Source: Lawsonella clevelandensis (GTDB taxonomy: Bacteria; Actinomycetota; Actinomycetes; Mycobacteriales; Mycobacteriaceae). From it: a stretch of 64,000 nt of DNA. Of this stretch, positions 24,533 through 35,708 are shown in pieces; position 1 is the first letter of the stretch, and every line of letters begins with the position of its first letter. Under the pieces are notes generated by a model that saw only the letters and a program-made list of their open reading frames with translations, had not been told where the DNA came from and did not search any database. The translations under genes were made by a program, and so were the position numbers. The stretch spans positions 1 to 64,000 of the forward strand of contig NZ_CP009312.1 in the NCBI RefSeq assembly GCF_001293125.1, written 5' to 3'.

Positions 24533-25536
24533 TCGGTGGCTTCCCTTGCCTGATAGCGTTGGACAACTCGCTCGAGACAGGTGCGGACGTCCTGTACCAA
24601 CTCTGAAGGCTCCAACACGGTGGCATGTGGAGCGTCGGCGAGTACTGCGTCCCGCAGCCATTGATAGCTGACAGCGTCGAACAAGAGATGGCGCCGTTCG
24701 CGGTTGTGCGGTGCAGTAGTAACCTGATCTGCAGCTAGTACCAGCTCTTCACTGGCGTCAGCATCGACTTCGACACGCGCGGACACATAGCGTCGCACTG
24801 AGGACAGCTGCTGCCGCAGGATCTCTCGTACGGAAATATGAGGGCGTTCTTCCTGAGCTGGAGCTTCGGTTACAGTAACGTCCCCGCTCAGTCGGGAAAG
24901 ACGAAAAACCCGCACAGCTCGCCGTTTACGGTCGAATCCTACGCAGTACCAGTGGCCGTTATCAGCGACCACACCCCAGGGCTCCACCTCACGCTCTTCT
25001 GAGATGAGTGCTTGTGCGGTGTGGTAGTGGAAGGTGACGGTTCTCTGTTGCGCTGCTGCCTCAGAGAGGACAGTAAGCTGGGTAAGTTCTTGCTCGGTTG
25101 CCGCGGATGCGAAGTTGATGAGCCCGGGGTGGGTGTCGTCATGGTCGTGCTGCAGTTTGTCGAAGCCGCTTTGCAGTTCTCCGTAGCCATCCCCGGTGTA
25201 GAGCTGCATGGCAAGGTTGATGACGGTGCGTTCTGCAGAAGTGAAGGATAGTGGCGCTAGTTGGTAGTCCTCTTTGCGGATGCGATATCCGGGAATAGTG
25301 CCCTTCCCATCAGTGCTTTTCACGCTGATGGGAATACCCAGGTCTTTGAGAGCTTGCTTATCGCGTTCAAACATTTGTCTGCCGGCTTCTCCATTATCTG
25401 CAGAGTATCCGGCCACAGTTTGGCGAATCTCATCCGCAGTGAGATAACCCGGGGTATTGAGAAGCGCGATCACTAGATTGAGCTGACGTTCTAGCGGTGA
25501 AACATTGGGGGTATGCACACCTCGATGGTAATTCAT
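24529..25536 (-). CDS. pafB: WYL-domain regulator PafB
   Basis: First half of PafBC (335 aa). The DNA-binding region (about residues 15-85; RQLNLVIALLNTPGYLTADEI) precedes a WYL domain (about 175-240; FHYHTAQALISEEREVEPWGVVADNGHWYCVGFD). It overlaps pafA by four bases and pafC by four bases, so the three are tightly coupled. Despite the name, PafBC is a DNA-damage regulator in mycobacteria and not part of the pupylation chemistry. Confidence 0.93.
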   Translation of the reverse strand: MNYHRGVHTPNVSPLERQLNLVIALLNTPGYLTADEIRQTVAGYSADNGEAGRQMFERDKQALKDLGIPISVKSTDGKGTIPGYRIRKEDYQLAPLSFTSAERTVINLAMQLYTGDGYGELQSGFDKLQHDHDDTHPGLINFASAATEQELTQLTVLSEAAAQQRTVTFHYHTAQALISEEREVEPWGVVADNGHWYCVGFDRKRRAVRVFRLSRLSGDVTVTEAPAQEERPHISVREILRQQLSSVRRYVSARVEVDADASEELVLAADQVTTAPHNRERRHLLFDAVSYQWLRDAVLADAPHATVLEPSELVQDVRTCLERVVQRYQAREATE

Positions 25537-26909
25537 CCAATGCTAGAAATAAGGGACTCAGCTTTGGGTGTCATAGGCACGAAAGGATCATTGAGTTCCA
25601 ACTCGCACGGGTCGTAGGACAGTCGCTTAATATGGGTCCAGTCAGCGGAGAAAGGAGTTTCTGAGTCAAGGCACTGTGCGATAAAACGTCCTCGCATGTT
25701 GGCGCGGGTCGTACTGGGGGGAATACTGCGCGCACTCTCGACTTCTGCAGGGTCCGTGAGTCTGTTTATGAGTCCGCGGGCTTCCATCAGCGGGAAGATG
25801 CCCCGTCCGGGACGGATGTCGTGATAGGTCAAATCGAGTTTGGCGCAGCGGGGATCAGAAAGATCAATGCCATGACGTGCTATTTGCCGGTCGAGAAGAG
25901 TCTTCTTAATGACCCAGTCGATGTCAGCGGAAATGGGGCTCAGGTCGCCCGATTCCACCGCAGCGAGTACTCGTGCCCACAGGTCGACCACCCATAGGTA
26001 ACGTGATGTCTGTGAATCGGTTGGGCGATGGGCCAGATAGTGAGTGGCAGCATCGCAGAACACCTGTTGCACCTGGAGTGCTGTCGCAGTGCCGCCCGCT
26101 TTCAGAGAGAATTCTGCCTGCCCGTCCAGTCCATGGGAGACGATACGGATGGCCTCAATCGGGTCTTGTGGGTAGAAGTTGGGGACGTTAACGCCTTCTT
26201 CCAGCATCTCCAGCATAAGGAGGGTGGAACCTAGCTTCAGCGCAGTGGTAGGTTCGGCCATCGACGAATCTCCGACGATGACGTGCATCCTTCGGTAAAG
26301 AGAGGAGTCTGACAGTGGCTCATCACGGGTGTTAATGATGGGCCGCGAGCGCGTTGTCGCGGAGGAGACCCCGTCGAAGACATGCTCTGCGCGTTGAGAT
26401 AGGCGGTAGGTCGTCTCCCCTGTGTGAGGATCGGTGAGGACTTTTCCTGCCCCGCAAATGAGCTGTCGTGTTACCAGGAAGGGAATAAGAGTCTGAGAGA
26501 TACGAAAGAAGTCATCGGTTCGTTCGATAAGGTAGTTCTCGTGAGAGCCGAATGAGTTTCCAGAGGCATCGGTGTTGTTTTTAAAAATGTAGACGTCGCC
26601 ACCGATGGTGCCGTGTGCCAATCCTTGCTCGGCAAGGATAGCAAGCTCATTCATATCTTCGTCACCTGCACGAATATAGGTGAGAAGTTGATCAACGGAG
26701 TCGCATTCGCAGGTGGCGTATTCCGGGTGAGACCCAACATCGAGGTAGAGCCGCGAGCCATTCTTCGTGAAAATGTTCGACGAATGGTAGGTGTGAACAA
26801 CGGGGGTGAAAAAGTGGTGGGCAATCTCATCGGCGTTAAGCCGCTGTTTGCCGTTCACCATGCAGGCAATGCCGTATTCAGTCTCGACTCCCGCGATGCG
26901 ACGACGCAT
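25533..26909 (-). CDS. pafA: Pup--protein ligase PafA
   Basis: Ligase of 458 aa from the glutamine-synthetase-like superfamily. It phosphorylates the C-terminal Glu of Pup and couples it to lysines of target proteins. The N-terminal MRRRIAGVETEYGIAC carries the metal-binding glutamates; GGDVYIFKNNTDASGNSFGSHENYL is the nucleotide/Pup-binding block and INTRDEPLSD is the conserved loop. The length is normal and all visible motifs are intact. It starts 3 bp after the pup stop; in species with a proteasome prcB and prcA would normally lie in this neighbourhood. Confidence 0.96.
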   Translation of the reverse strand: MRRRIAGVETEYGIACMVNGKQRLNADEIAHHFFTPVVHTYHSSNIFTKNGSRLYLDVGSHPEYATCECDSVDQLLTYIRAGDEDMNELAILAEQGLAHGTIGGDVYIFKNNTDASGNSFGSHENYLIERTDDFFRISQTLIPFLVTRQLICGAGKVLTDPHTGETTYRLSQRAEHVFDGVSSATTRSRPIINTRDEPLSDSSLYRRMHVIVGDSSMAEPTTALKLGSTLLMLEMLEEGVNVPNFYPQDPIEAIRIVSHGLDGQAEFSLKAGGTATALQVQQVFCDAATHYLAHRPTDSQTSRYLWVVDLWARVLAAVESGDLSPISADIDWVIKKTLLDRQIARHGIDLSDPRCAKLDLTYHDIRPGRGIFPLMEARGLINRLTDPAEVESARSIPPSTTRANMRGRFIAQCLDSETPFSADWTHIKRLSYDPCELELNDPFVPMTPKAESLISSIG

Positions 26910-26912
26910 AAG

Positions 26913-27098
26913 TTACTCCCCGCCCTTTTGGATAAAGGAAAGGACGAACTGTTCAGCGTTGGTACCGAGCATGCTGTCAATTTCGTCAAGGAGGTCGTCG
27001 GCTTCGTCGACTGATGCATGCAGGTGAGCCTGGCCGCCTCCAAACTCCACGTCATCCTCGCCACTACCGTGGCCTCCGAAAACCTGTGCCTGTGGCAT
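26913..27098 (-). CDS. pup: Prokaryotic ubiquitin-like protein Pup, ending in GGE
   Basis: Intrinsically disordered modifier of 61 aa. The ARC/PafA-binding helix DEADDLLDEIDSMLGTNAEQFV (about residues 32-53) and the C-terminal FIQKGGE are clear. The last residue is Glu, not Gln, so it can be ligated by PafA without prior deamidation, as in corynebacteria. Start codon overlaps the dop stop (TAATG). The N-terminal half is Gly/Asp/Glu-rich. Confidence 0.96.
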   Translation of the reverse strand: MPQAQVFGGHGSGEDDVEFGGGQAHLHASVDEADDLLDEIDSMLGTNAEQFVLSFIQKGGE

Positions 27099-28660
27099 TA
27101 TCGTTCTCCTTCCAACAGTTCTGACGATACCCGTCGTAGGATCGTCTCGGGGTTGTCTTCATTGTCCACAATAGGGGCGCAGTTCGCCTCTCCCAGTGAG
27201 AGCGGATCGCCAATCCGCAACGTATACACGCCATCGTTGGGACCGGCGACGGAGATACTGTCCCACGATGCTGCGACGATGGCTGAACCGAACTTTTCCA
27301 CCAAAGCACCCCGCAACCAGGCGCGTGTCGTCGTTGGTGCGTGTGTAACAGCGGTGCGAACGGCCGCTTCATCGACCATCAGGCGCATGCGGCCAGCAGC
27401 AACCAACTTGTTGTAGATACCGGAAGGGCGGAGATCACTATAGGAAAAGTCGAGTGCAGTGAGCCGGGCGTCATCCCACCCGCACTGGTAGCGTTCTTGA
27501 AGCTTGGTGAGCAGTGCTAGCTTTGCCGTCCAGTCGAGATAATGGGAGGTGGCCATGGGATCACTGCGGAGATCCTTCAACACCTTTTTCCACCATGTAC
27601 AGAGGTCCTCGGTGCGTTCTTTCGAAAAACAGCTGTGGTGGGGGGACATAGCCGGAACATGCGGTTCTCGCTTACCGTACAGGAAAGCGTAGACACGGCT
27701 ACGGTACTGCTCTTGTATATCGAGCGCCGTCATTTCTCCTCCTGACAAGAGGGGAAGCGGAACCTGCAAGGTGAGGTCACGGGAGACCGCTTTTACCGCC
27801 TCAACAGGGTCTGCCAGTACTAGATCAGAAAAATCAACACCAGCCTCGATGGCGATGATGACCAGCATGGTCAGTCCTACCTTGAGATAAGTGGCAACCT
27901 CCGACATGTTGGCGTCACCGACGATGACATGAAGACGCCGCCACATGTCTGCATCAGCATGCGGTTCATCGCGAGTATTAATAAGGCCGCGATTAAGGGT
28001 GGTCTCCAAACTGATATCGGTTTCGATATAGTCTGCGCGCTGCGAAATCTGGAATCCGGCGGCCTGACTAGTGGTACCAATCCCAACGCGACCAGCCCCA
28101 GTGTAGACCGTGCGCGTAACAAAGAACGGCATAAGCTGTTGTGCGAGCGTCGTAAAGTCTAAGGAACGTTTTACGAGATAGTTCTCGTGTGCACCGTACG
28201 AGGCTCCTTTGCCGTCAACGTTATTTTTGTAGAGCACTACCGGGTAAGAGTCCGGGAGGGACGCGAGGATCTTTGTCGCTTCATACGCTATTCTCTCCCC
28301 TGCTTTATCCCAGATAACGGCATCGAGCGGGTCCGCAACCTCCGGCGTTGAAAACTCGGGGTGTGCGTGGTCTACATAGAAGCGTCCTCCGTTGGGGAGG
28401 ACAAGGTTGGCTAGACCGGGAGCATTGGGGTTGATACGAGGGCTCGGTCGAGCAATACCCAGGTCGTAGCCGCGTGCATCACGCAAGGGATGCTCGGGGG
28501 AAAAATCCCAGCGAGTTCGAGTATCAGCAGCCATACCTAGGGAGTAGGCGTACGCCAGCACCACATCGGTAGAACTGGAAATCGGACTGAGGAGGGGTGT
28601 GTCTGGTGTAACAATGCCGAATTCCACCTCAGTGCCGAGAGACCGGGCGTATTTACTCAC
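27098..28660 (-). CDS. dop: Depupylase/deamidase homologue Dop
   Basis: PafA-like enzyme that removes Pup from substrates (520 aa). LGTEVEFGIVTPD near the start carries the metal ligands, VVLYKNNVDGKGASYGAHENYL is the nucleotide-binding block, and RGLINTRDEPHADADMW is conserved. The long loop after residue ~40 typical of Dop is present. I choose the GTG at 28660, which overlaps the arc stop, since all upstream Met codons lie inside arc in another frame and homologues start just before GTEVE. With Pup already ending in Glu, deamidation is unnecessary and only depupylation should be needed. Confidence 0.93.
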   Translation of the reverse strand: MSKYARSLGTEVEFGIVTPDTPLLSPISSSTDVVLAYAYSLGMAADTRTRWDFSPEHPLRDARGYDLGIARPSPRINPNAPGLANLVLPNGGRFYVDHAHPEFSTPEVADPLDAVIWDKAGERIAYEATKILASLPDSYPVVLYKNNVDGKGASYGAHENYLVKRSLDFTTLAQQLMPFFVTRTVYTGAGRVGIGTTSQAAGFQISQRADYIETDISLETTLNRGLINTRDEPHADADMWRRLHVIVGDANMSEVATYLKVGLTMLVIIAIEAGVDFSDLVLADPVEAVKAVSRDLTLQVPLPLLSGGEMTALDIQEQYRSRVYAFLYGKREPHVPAMSPHHSCFSKERTEDLCTWWKKVLKDLRSDPMATSHYLDWTAKLALLTKLQERYQCGWDDARLTALDFSYSDLRPSGIYNKLVAAGRMRLMVDEAAVRTAVTHAPTTTRAWLRGALVEKFGSAIVAASWDSISVAGPNDGVYTLRIGDPLSLGEANCAPIVDNEDNPETILRRVSSELLEGER

Positions 28661-30305
28661 GGGCCGATGATTGTGAAAGTAGTCGAATATCAATGATCCG
28701 TTCGCCTCGCTTCCCAGACACTCGAGCCCACTCATCAGGGCGATTAGCGTTGGGTAGGTCTTCGTTTTGTGAGTACTCAAGGGCAACAGCATCGAGCATG
28801 AACTGCTCAGTGATGCCTGCCGGTTTGCCCTCAAGTTTTGCCTTAATAGCAGACTTCTTGGCACGGTCCACAATATTGTGGAGCATCGCGCCAGAGACAA
28901 AGTCCTTGAAGTAGAGAATCTCAGTTGAACGATCTCGGTAGGTTACTTCAATGAATTCGTTTTCCGGGATGGGCGCATACATGCGCGCCACCGTGCGGTT
29001 AATGAGTTCCTGGTAGGCAACGTCGGTGTCTCCCCCACCCAGCTCAGCGATAGTGGCAGCAGAGAGAGGCACTGCCCGGTTGAGATACTTAGCTAGAATA
29101 TCGCGGGCACCATCTTCGTCAGGACGGTGAATACAGATTTTCACGTCGAGACGTCCAGGGCGCAAGATTGCAGGGTCAATCATGTCTTCTCGGTTAGTGG
29201 CACCGATGACGATGACGTTCTCCAGGCTTTCCACGCCATCAATCTCGGCAAGCAGCTGGGGTACGACAGTGTTCTCCATATCGGAAGAGATGCCAGAACC
29301 ACGGGTTCGGAACACCGCATCCATCTCATCGAAGAAGATGATCATGGGAGTGCCATCGTTCGCTTTATCCCGTGCTTGCTGGAAGATGAGTCGAATCTGG
29401 CGCTCTGTTTCACCAACATATTTGTTGAGAAGTTCCGGACCCTTCACATTGAGGAAGAAGGATTCAGCGCGCATCTTCCGAGGCTGCTCTTCGCCTGCCA
29501 TAGCTGCCTGTCGTTCTGCAATTTGCTGAGCTAATGAATTAGCGACGGCTTTAGCGATCAGAGTTTTACCACAACCAGGAGGGCCGTAGAGCAGTACACC
29601 TTTGGGTGGGCGTAGGTCATATTCGGCATACAAGTCGCGGTGAAGGAAGGGCAGTTCAACAGAGTCTTTAATTTGTTGAATCTGCGGTGCGAGGCCGCCG
29701 ATGTCGGAATAGGCGACGTTCGGAACTTCTTCGAGGATGAGCTGCTCTACCTCACCACGCTCCACGTGATGTAGTGCCACGTTCATACGCTCATCAACGA
29801 TGAGAGAGTCACCTATGCGCACCTTACGAACACCCTGTTCAGTCTCTACTCCATTGACAAGGGACTGTGCCAACATGACTACACGTTCTTCATTCGTGTG
29901 GTTGGCGACCAGAGCATGAGTGTCGTTGACCATTTCTTGCACTTTGAAGATCTGGCCAGCCGCAGGGGTATCAACAATCTCCACAGCAATGAGGGCGTCG
30001 TTCAATCGCACGGTAGTGCCCACATGGATATCGGTGATCTTAATGTTGGGGCTCAAAGAGACACGCATTGGCCGGTTGCTGGTGAAGACATCGATAGACA
30101 TTGCCGTCTTATTGTCGAGGTCCATATTGTCCAGCAGTCGTGGGTTGAGCACGACCCCAAACGCGGTGGGTGGGGACGAGAGGGAATCAAGCTCTTCTTT
30201 TAACTCGTTGATTTGTTCACGAGAAGCCTTGAGGAGCTCAGCCAGCTTAATGTTGCGCGTCTCAAGACTATGCAGCTTGGTCTTGAGGTCATCTACTTCA
30301 GTCAT
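28653..30305 (-). CDS. arc: AAA ATPase forming ring-shaped complexes, ARC (Mpa homologue)
   Basis: Hexameric unfoldase for pupylated proteins (550 aa). An N-terminal coiled coil (about residues 1-55) that captures Pup is followed by two OB folds (to about 240) and one AAA module with Walker A GPPGCGKT, Walker B IIFFDEMDAVF and the arginine-finger region ILRPGRLDVKI. I start at the ATG at 30305, where the coiled coil begins; upstream codons overlap trmI. The last residues are LLSQSSARE: the C-terminal GQYL-type tail that mycobacterial Mpa uses to dock on the 20S proteasome is missing. Confidence 0.95.
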   Translation of the reverse strand: MTEVDDLKTKLHSLETRNIKLAELLKASREQINELKEELDSLSSPPTAFGVVLNPRLLDNMDLDNKTAMSIDVFTSNRPMRVSLSPNIKITDIHVGTTVRLNDALIAVEIVDTPAAGQIFKVQEMVNDTHALVANHTNEERVVMLAQSLVNGVETEQGVRKVRIGDSLIVDERMNVALHHVERGEVEQLILEEVPNVAYSDIGGLAPQIQQIKDSVELPFLHRDLYAEYDLRPPKGVLLYGPPGCGKTLIAKAVANSLAQQIAERQAAMAGEEQPRKMRAESFFLNVKGPELLNKYVGETERQIRLIFQQARDKANDGTPMIIFFDEMDAVFRTRGSGISSDMENTVVPQLLAEIDGVESLENVIVIGATNREDMIDPAILRPGRLDVKICIHRPDEDGARDILAKYLNRAVPLSAATIAELGGGDTDVAYQELINRTVARMYAPIPENEFIEVTYRDRSTEILYFKDFVSGAMLHNIVDRAKKSAIKAKLEGKPAGITEQFMLDAVALEYSQNEDLPNANRPDEWARVSGKRGERIIDIRLLSQSSARE

Positions 30306-30393
30306 AATGGTGCAGTGAAAAAGATTGTTGGTAGTAACGGTGACGACCCGCAAAGGGGACAGCATAAGTGCTTCTAGAGTAGCCCAGAAAACC

Positions 30394-32158
<1,765 letters not shown>

Positions 32159-32213
32159 CGCCCTATGAGCGGTGAGCTCGTCGGGGGTTAGCGGAAAATC
32201 TACAGCTCTGCTG

Positions 32214-33074
32214 CTACAAACGGCATGTGCGGAGATCAGATGCGAGAATTGCGCTTGCACCAAGAGTGTGCAGCTCGTCCATAAGAGCGTTGATCCCCTT
32301 TCGGGGAACCATTGCTCGTACTGCGCACCAGCCGTCATTGGAGAGCGGGGACACTGTCGGGTACTGAAGACCGGGGGTAAGCGCGATGGCTTCATCGAGC
32401 AACTCTCGTGGGCAGTCGTAGTCCAGCATGAGATATTTCTTTGCGTAGGAGACACCTTGTAGACGGCCTGCGAGTGTTTCCTTGGCGCGAGCCAGTTCAG
32501 GGGTATCTTCCTTGGTACTATCACGTTCGATAAGCACCGCCTCGGATACACAGAGGGGTTCACCGAAGGGGGCAAGGCCATGGGCACGCAGAGTGCGTCC
32601 GGATTCTACGATGTCTGCGATGCAATCGGCTACGCCAAGCTGAATGGAAATCTCGACCGCTCCGTCCAAGCGGATGACGGTAGCACTGATACCACGTGAC
32701 GCAAGATCGGCACGAGTGAGGTTCGGGTAGGCGGAAGCAATGGTTTTTCCCTCGATTTGCTCAACACTCCACTCTTCATGCGCAGGTGCTGCGTAGCGGA
32801 AGTTCGAACCACCGAATCCCAAACCAAGTCGTTCCCGAACGGGTGCCTGTGATTCGATCGCCAAGTCACGACCGGTGATGCCAAGATCTAGCTGGCCGCT
32901 CCCAACATAGATAGCAATGTCCTTGGGGCGGAGGAAGAAAAACTCTACTCCGTTGGAGGAGTCAACTACAGTGAGATCCTTGCGGTCAGCTCGAGTACGA
33001 TACCCGGCTTCCTTCAGCATCTCCTGAGCAGGCTCAGAAAGGGCGCCTTTGTTCGGAATAGCAATGCGCAGCAC
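32214..33074 (-). CDS. hisG: ATP phosphoribosyltransferase HisG (long form)
   Basis: First enzyme of histidine biosynthesis, joining ATP and PRPP (286 aa). The N-terminal [20 protein letters not shown] and [16 protein letters not shown] mark the catalytic domains. The C-terminal ~75 residues (from about 210) form the ferredoxin-like regulatory domain that binds histidine in the long form, with [18 protein letters not shown]. hisE lies 23 bp upstream on the same strand. The gene converges on the RecB-like gene, with 55 bp between stops and no clear hairpin. Confidence 0.95.
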   Translation of the reverse strand: MLRIAIPNKGALSEPAQEMLKEAGYRTRADRKDLTVVDSSNGVEFFFLRPKDIAIYVGSGQLDLGITGRDLAIESQAPVRERLGLGFGGSNFRYAAPAHEEWSVEQIEGKTIASAYPNLTRADLASRGISATVIRLDGAVEISIQLGVADCIADIVESGRTLRAHGLAPFGEPLCVSEAVLIERDSTKEDTPELARAKETLAGRLQGVSYAKKYLMLDYDCPRELLDEAIALTPGLQYPTVSPLSNDGWCAVRAMVPRKGINALMDELHTLGASAILASDLRTCRL

Positions 33075-33097
33075 GGCAGCTACCTTTCAGATGTCGA

Positions 33098-33361
33098 TTA
33101 GAGGAATTTGTAGATGTCGGCGGGAGTAAGACCGCGTTTCACCATAATGACCTGAAGCCAGTAGATAAGCTGCGAGATTTCTTCAGACAGTTCGTCATCA
33201 GATTGGTATTCAGCAGCTAACCATACTTCGCCGGCTTCCTCCATCACCTTCTTACCAAGGGAATGGAGCCCTCCATCGAGTGCAGCAACAGTACCGGAGC
33301 CCGCAGGGCGGCTCACGGACTTTTCTAGGAGTTCAGCGAATAGGTCTTCAAATTTCTTCAC
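33098..33361 (-). CDS. hisE: Phosphoribosyl-ATP pyrophosphatase HisE
   Basis: Second step of histidine biosynthesis (87 aa, all-alpha MazG-like fold). [16 protein letters not shown] at the start, [36 protein letters not shown] with the metal-binding Glu/Asp ladder. I choose the GTG at 33361; longer readings run into the upstream HAD gene and carry no related sequence. hisE and hisG are the only his genes here, the usual corynebacterial/mycobacterial split arrangement. Confidence 0.93.
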   Translation of the reverse strand: MKKFEDLFAELLEKSVSRPAGSGTVAALDGGLHSLGKKVMEEAGEVWLAAEYQSDDELSEEISQLIYWLQVIMVKRGLTPADIYKFL

Positions 33362-33404
33362 GATTCGTATTATTCCACTTTTCTGACGTGCGGAGTTATT
33401 CGGT

Positions 33405-34118
33405 CTAGAAGGGCTGTGAGTTCCCGACGTAACGTTGAAGATCAGTAAGGGTAACTCCAGCGAGAGACTCCCAGATATCATAGCCCGCCCCGGGAGTAAG
33501 AGGATTCTCGGTACGGATGCCAAGAACATGGCAGCCAGCAGCACGCCCCGAAGCAATGCCGGTCATACTGTCTTCAACAACCAAGCATTCCTCGGGCGAT
33601 ACCGAAAGTAGCTCCGCAGCACGGAGATAAGGATCGGGAGCAGGCTTACCGGAGGGCACTTCATCTCCACAGACGCTCACCGCAAAATTCTCCTTACCCA
33701 CTTTACGAAGTGCAAGGTCAGTAAGAACACGCTGGGTGTTGGTGACGAGTGCCTGGGGAATGCTAGCTGCTCGAATCTCCTGGATGATGCTCATAGCTCC
33801 GGGCTGCCACTGCATTTCCGTCTGGTAGAGATCACCCATCGCAGCAATGATCTTGTCATTGATAGTGCGAATGAGGTTAAGGTCAGCGCCGCCCGCAAAC
33901 CCGGCGAGAGCGTTCAGAAGATTGTCCATGCTCATGCCGATGGTAAGAACACGTTGTTCTGGAGTAAGAGGAGCCCCCACTTGCTCCATAGTGCTGTAGA
34001 TAGCTTTATCCCAGAGGACCTCAGTGTCGACTAGGGTTCCGTCCATGTCCCATAGAACTGCTTTGAGAGTGCTCACGCGTACTATCCGTTCTTTACTGTC
34101 CAGGTTGATACCGTGCAT
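33405..34118 (-). CDS. HAD-superfamily hydrolase
   Basis: Phosphatase-like protein of up to 237 aa. Motif [12 protein letters not shown] (nucleophile and acid Asp), motif [12 protein letters not shown], motif III Lys in [15 protein letters not shown], and motif [14 protein letters not shown] are all intact, with a helical cap between I and II of the beta-phosphoglucomutase type. The ATG at 34118 overlaps the stop of the metH remnant (TAATG); a GTG at 34076 would remove 14 poorly conserved residues. Between metH and hisE the same kind of gene is found in Corynebacterium. Substrate unknown. Confidence 0.88.
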   Translation of the reverse strand: MHGINLDSKERIVRVSTLKAVLWDMDGTLVDTEVLWDKAIYSTMEQVGAPLTPEQRVLTIGMSMDNLLNALAGFAGGADLNLIRTINDKIIAAMGDLYQTEMQWQPGAMSIIQEIRAASIPQALVTNTQRVLTDLALRKVGKENFAVSVCGDEVPSGKPAPDPYLRAAELLSVSPEECLVVEDSMTGIASGRAAGCHVLGIRTENPLTPGAGYDIWESLAGVTLTDLQRYVGNSQPF

Positions 34119-34333
34119 TAAGTGTTAAAGTACTTCGCCTCAGGATGGTAGAGGATGAAAGCGTCTGTAGACTGCTCGGGGTGCAACTGGTATTCCTCCG
34201 ACAGAACGATACCCGCTCGCTTAGGTTCGAGTAATTCCATCATCTTCTCACGGTCTTCTAGGTTGGGGCAGACGTCGTCACCTATAACAACGCGGCGCTG
34301 CATGGCGTTGAGCAGCGCTGTGTTGTTCTCCAT
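34118..34333 (-). pseudogene. metH: metH remnant (C-terminal ~60 codons of B12-dependent methionine synthase)
   Basis: The 71-codon frame ends with CPNLEDREKMMELLEPKRAG, IVLSEEYQLHPEQSTDAF and HPEAKYFNT. This matches the very C-terminus of MetH, whose full length is about 1,200 aa. The homocysteine, folate and cobalamin domains are entirely absent; the sequence begins with an ATG directly after the mshC stop. No catalytic function is possible. Its reading frame stays open, perhaps because it links translation of mshC to the downstream HAD gene. A new function for the short peptide is possible but unsupported. Confidence 0.85.
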
Positions 34334-35578
34334 TTAGTGAACTCCCAGCAGGCTATCGAGAAGAGCAAGGATGGTGGCGGGAGCTGTTGTGTCATCCCCA
34401 AGCCCTCGGAGCGTTTCGTCTGCCCAGACATCGATGAGGGCTAAGGCACGCGGTGTGTCGAGGTCATGAGAAAGGGCGTCTCGGACTTTCTGGACGGTCG
34501 CTGCGGCCGGCACTCCAACAGGCTGTGCGCATGCGTCACGCCAACGACGGTGGCGGGCGACTGCGCCTGCTAACACACTGTCGGACCAGTCTCGGTCGGC
34601 AGCGTAGTGGCCGGCATAAATGCCTAGTCGAATGGCGCTGGGATGCACTCCTTGAGCGCGCAGCTTGGAGACAAAAACGAGGTTTCCCAGGGACTTCGAC
34701 ATTTTGACTCCGTCGAGTGCAATCATTCCGGTGTGGACGTAGTGTCGTGCCATACGTTCGCAGCCGGTCGCAGCTTCAACGTGGGCGGCGGAGAATTCGT
34801 GATGAGGGAAGATAAGATCTGAGCCGCCTCCTTGAATGTCGAAGGAGGCGCCCAGACGGTTCAGCGCAATGGCGGCACATTCGATATGCCAACCAGGGCG
34901 GCCTGCTCCCCAGGGGGAATTCCACGCGGGTTCACCTGGACGCTGTTGACGCCACAGCAGGGCGTCAAGGGGGTGGCGTTTTCCGATGCGCTCTGGGTCT
35001 CCCCCACGTTCCGCGAAGAAGTGCGCCATGGTGTCAGCGTCATAACCGGATTCGTAGCCAAAATGTGGGGTGGCCGTTACCGGGAAATACACATCCTGAT
35101 AGTCGGGATCGTCATCTGTAGAAATCTGATAGGCCGCATCGTTATCGAAGAGTTTCTGAATAAACTCCACTACCTCATCGATTGCCTCAGTAGCTCCAAC
35201 GTAGTGATCTGGCGGTATGACCCGTAGCGCCTCCATATCGCTTCGGAAAAGGTCGGTCTGCTCGTTCCCCAGCTCGCGCCAATCCTCGCCGTCGCGTTGG
35301 GCACGTTCAAATAGCGGGTCGTCAACGTCAGTGACGTTTTGGACATAGAGCACCTTGTGTCCGTTGTCTCGCAAAATGCGGTTAATGAGATCAAAGGTGA
35401 CGTAAGTGGCTGCATGTCCGAGGTGTGTCGCGTCGTAGGGAGTAATACCACAGACGTAGAGTCCCGCGGTTTCTCCGGGCGTGACGGGAGCCAAATCTCC
35501 GCGGGAAGTGTCACGAAGCTGGAGCGGAACAGGTGTACCAGCGAGAGAAGGTACTGAAACAGAAGGCCATGCGTACAT
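34334..35578 (-). CDS. mshC: Mycothiol ligase MshC
   Basis: Class I tRNA-synthetase-like enzyme that joins cysteine to glucosaminyl-inositol in mycothiol synthesis (414 aa from the ATG at 35578, the length of the M. tuberculosis enzyme). The CysRS-type zinc/cysteine site [18 protein letters not shown] with the HIGH-equivalent HLGH, the zinc-binding [11 protein letters not shown], and the KMSKS loop [11 protein letters not shown] are present. LRQ-type C-terminal anticodon domain is absent, which separates it from CysRS. Its presence shows the organism uses mycothiol as its low-molecular-weight thiol. Confidence 0.94.
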   Translation of the reverse strand: MYAWPSVSVPSLAGTPVPLQLRDTSRGDLAPVTPGETAGLYVCGITPYDATHLGHAATYVTFDLINRILRDNGHKVLYVQNVTDVDDPLFERAQRDGEDWRELGNEQTDLFRSDMEALRVIPPDHYVGATEAIDEVVEFIQKLFDNDAAYQISTDDDPDYQDVYFPVTATPHFGYESGYDADTMAHFFAERGGDPERIGKRHPLDALLWRQQRPGEPAWNSPWGAGRPGWHIECAAIALNRLGASFDIQGGGSDLIFPHHEFSAAHVEAATGCERMARHYVHTGMIALDGVKMSKSLGNLVFVSKLRAQGVHPSAIRLGIYAGHYAADRDWSDSVLAGAVARHRRWRDACAQPVGVPAAATVQKVRDALSHDLDTPRALALIDVWADETLRGLGDDTTAPATILALLDSLLGVH

Positions 35579-35708
35579 AGCGTCTAGTCTACTGGGCGTC
35601 TCCCCTATCGTCGTGTCAGGTGAGGGTTGCACGCAGAGGAAAAAATTGCGTCTTTAGCGGTTCTTTGGTCCGCTCAGCCGCACGGCGGTGCGACGTTATG
35701 CTCACAAC

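Noticed and set aside
26909-26913. Search for prcB/prcA between pup and pafA
   Set aside because: Only three bases separate the two genes, so no proteasome subunit can be encoded there.
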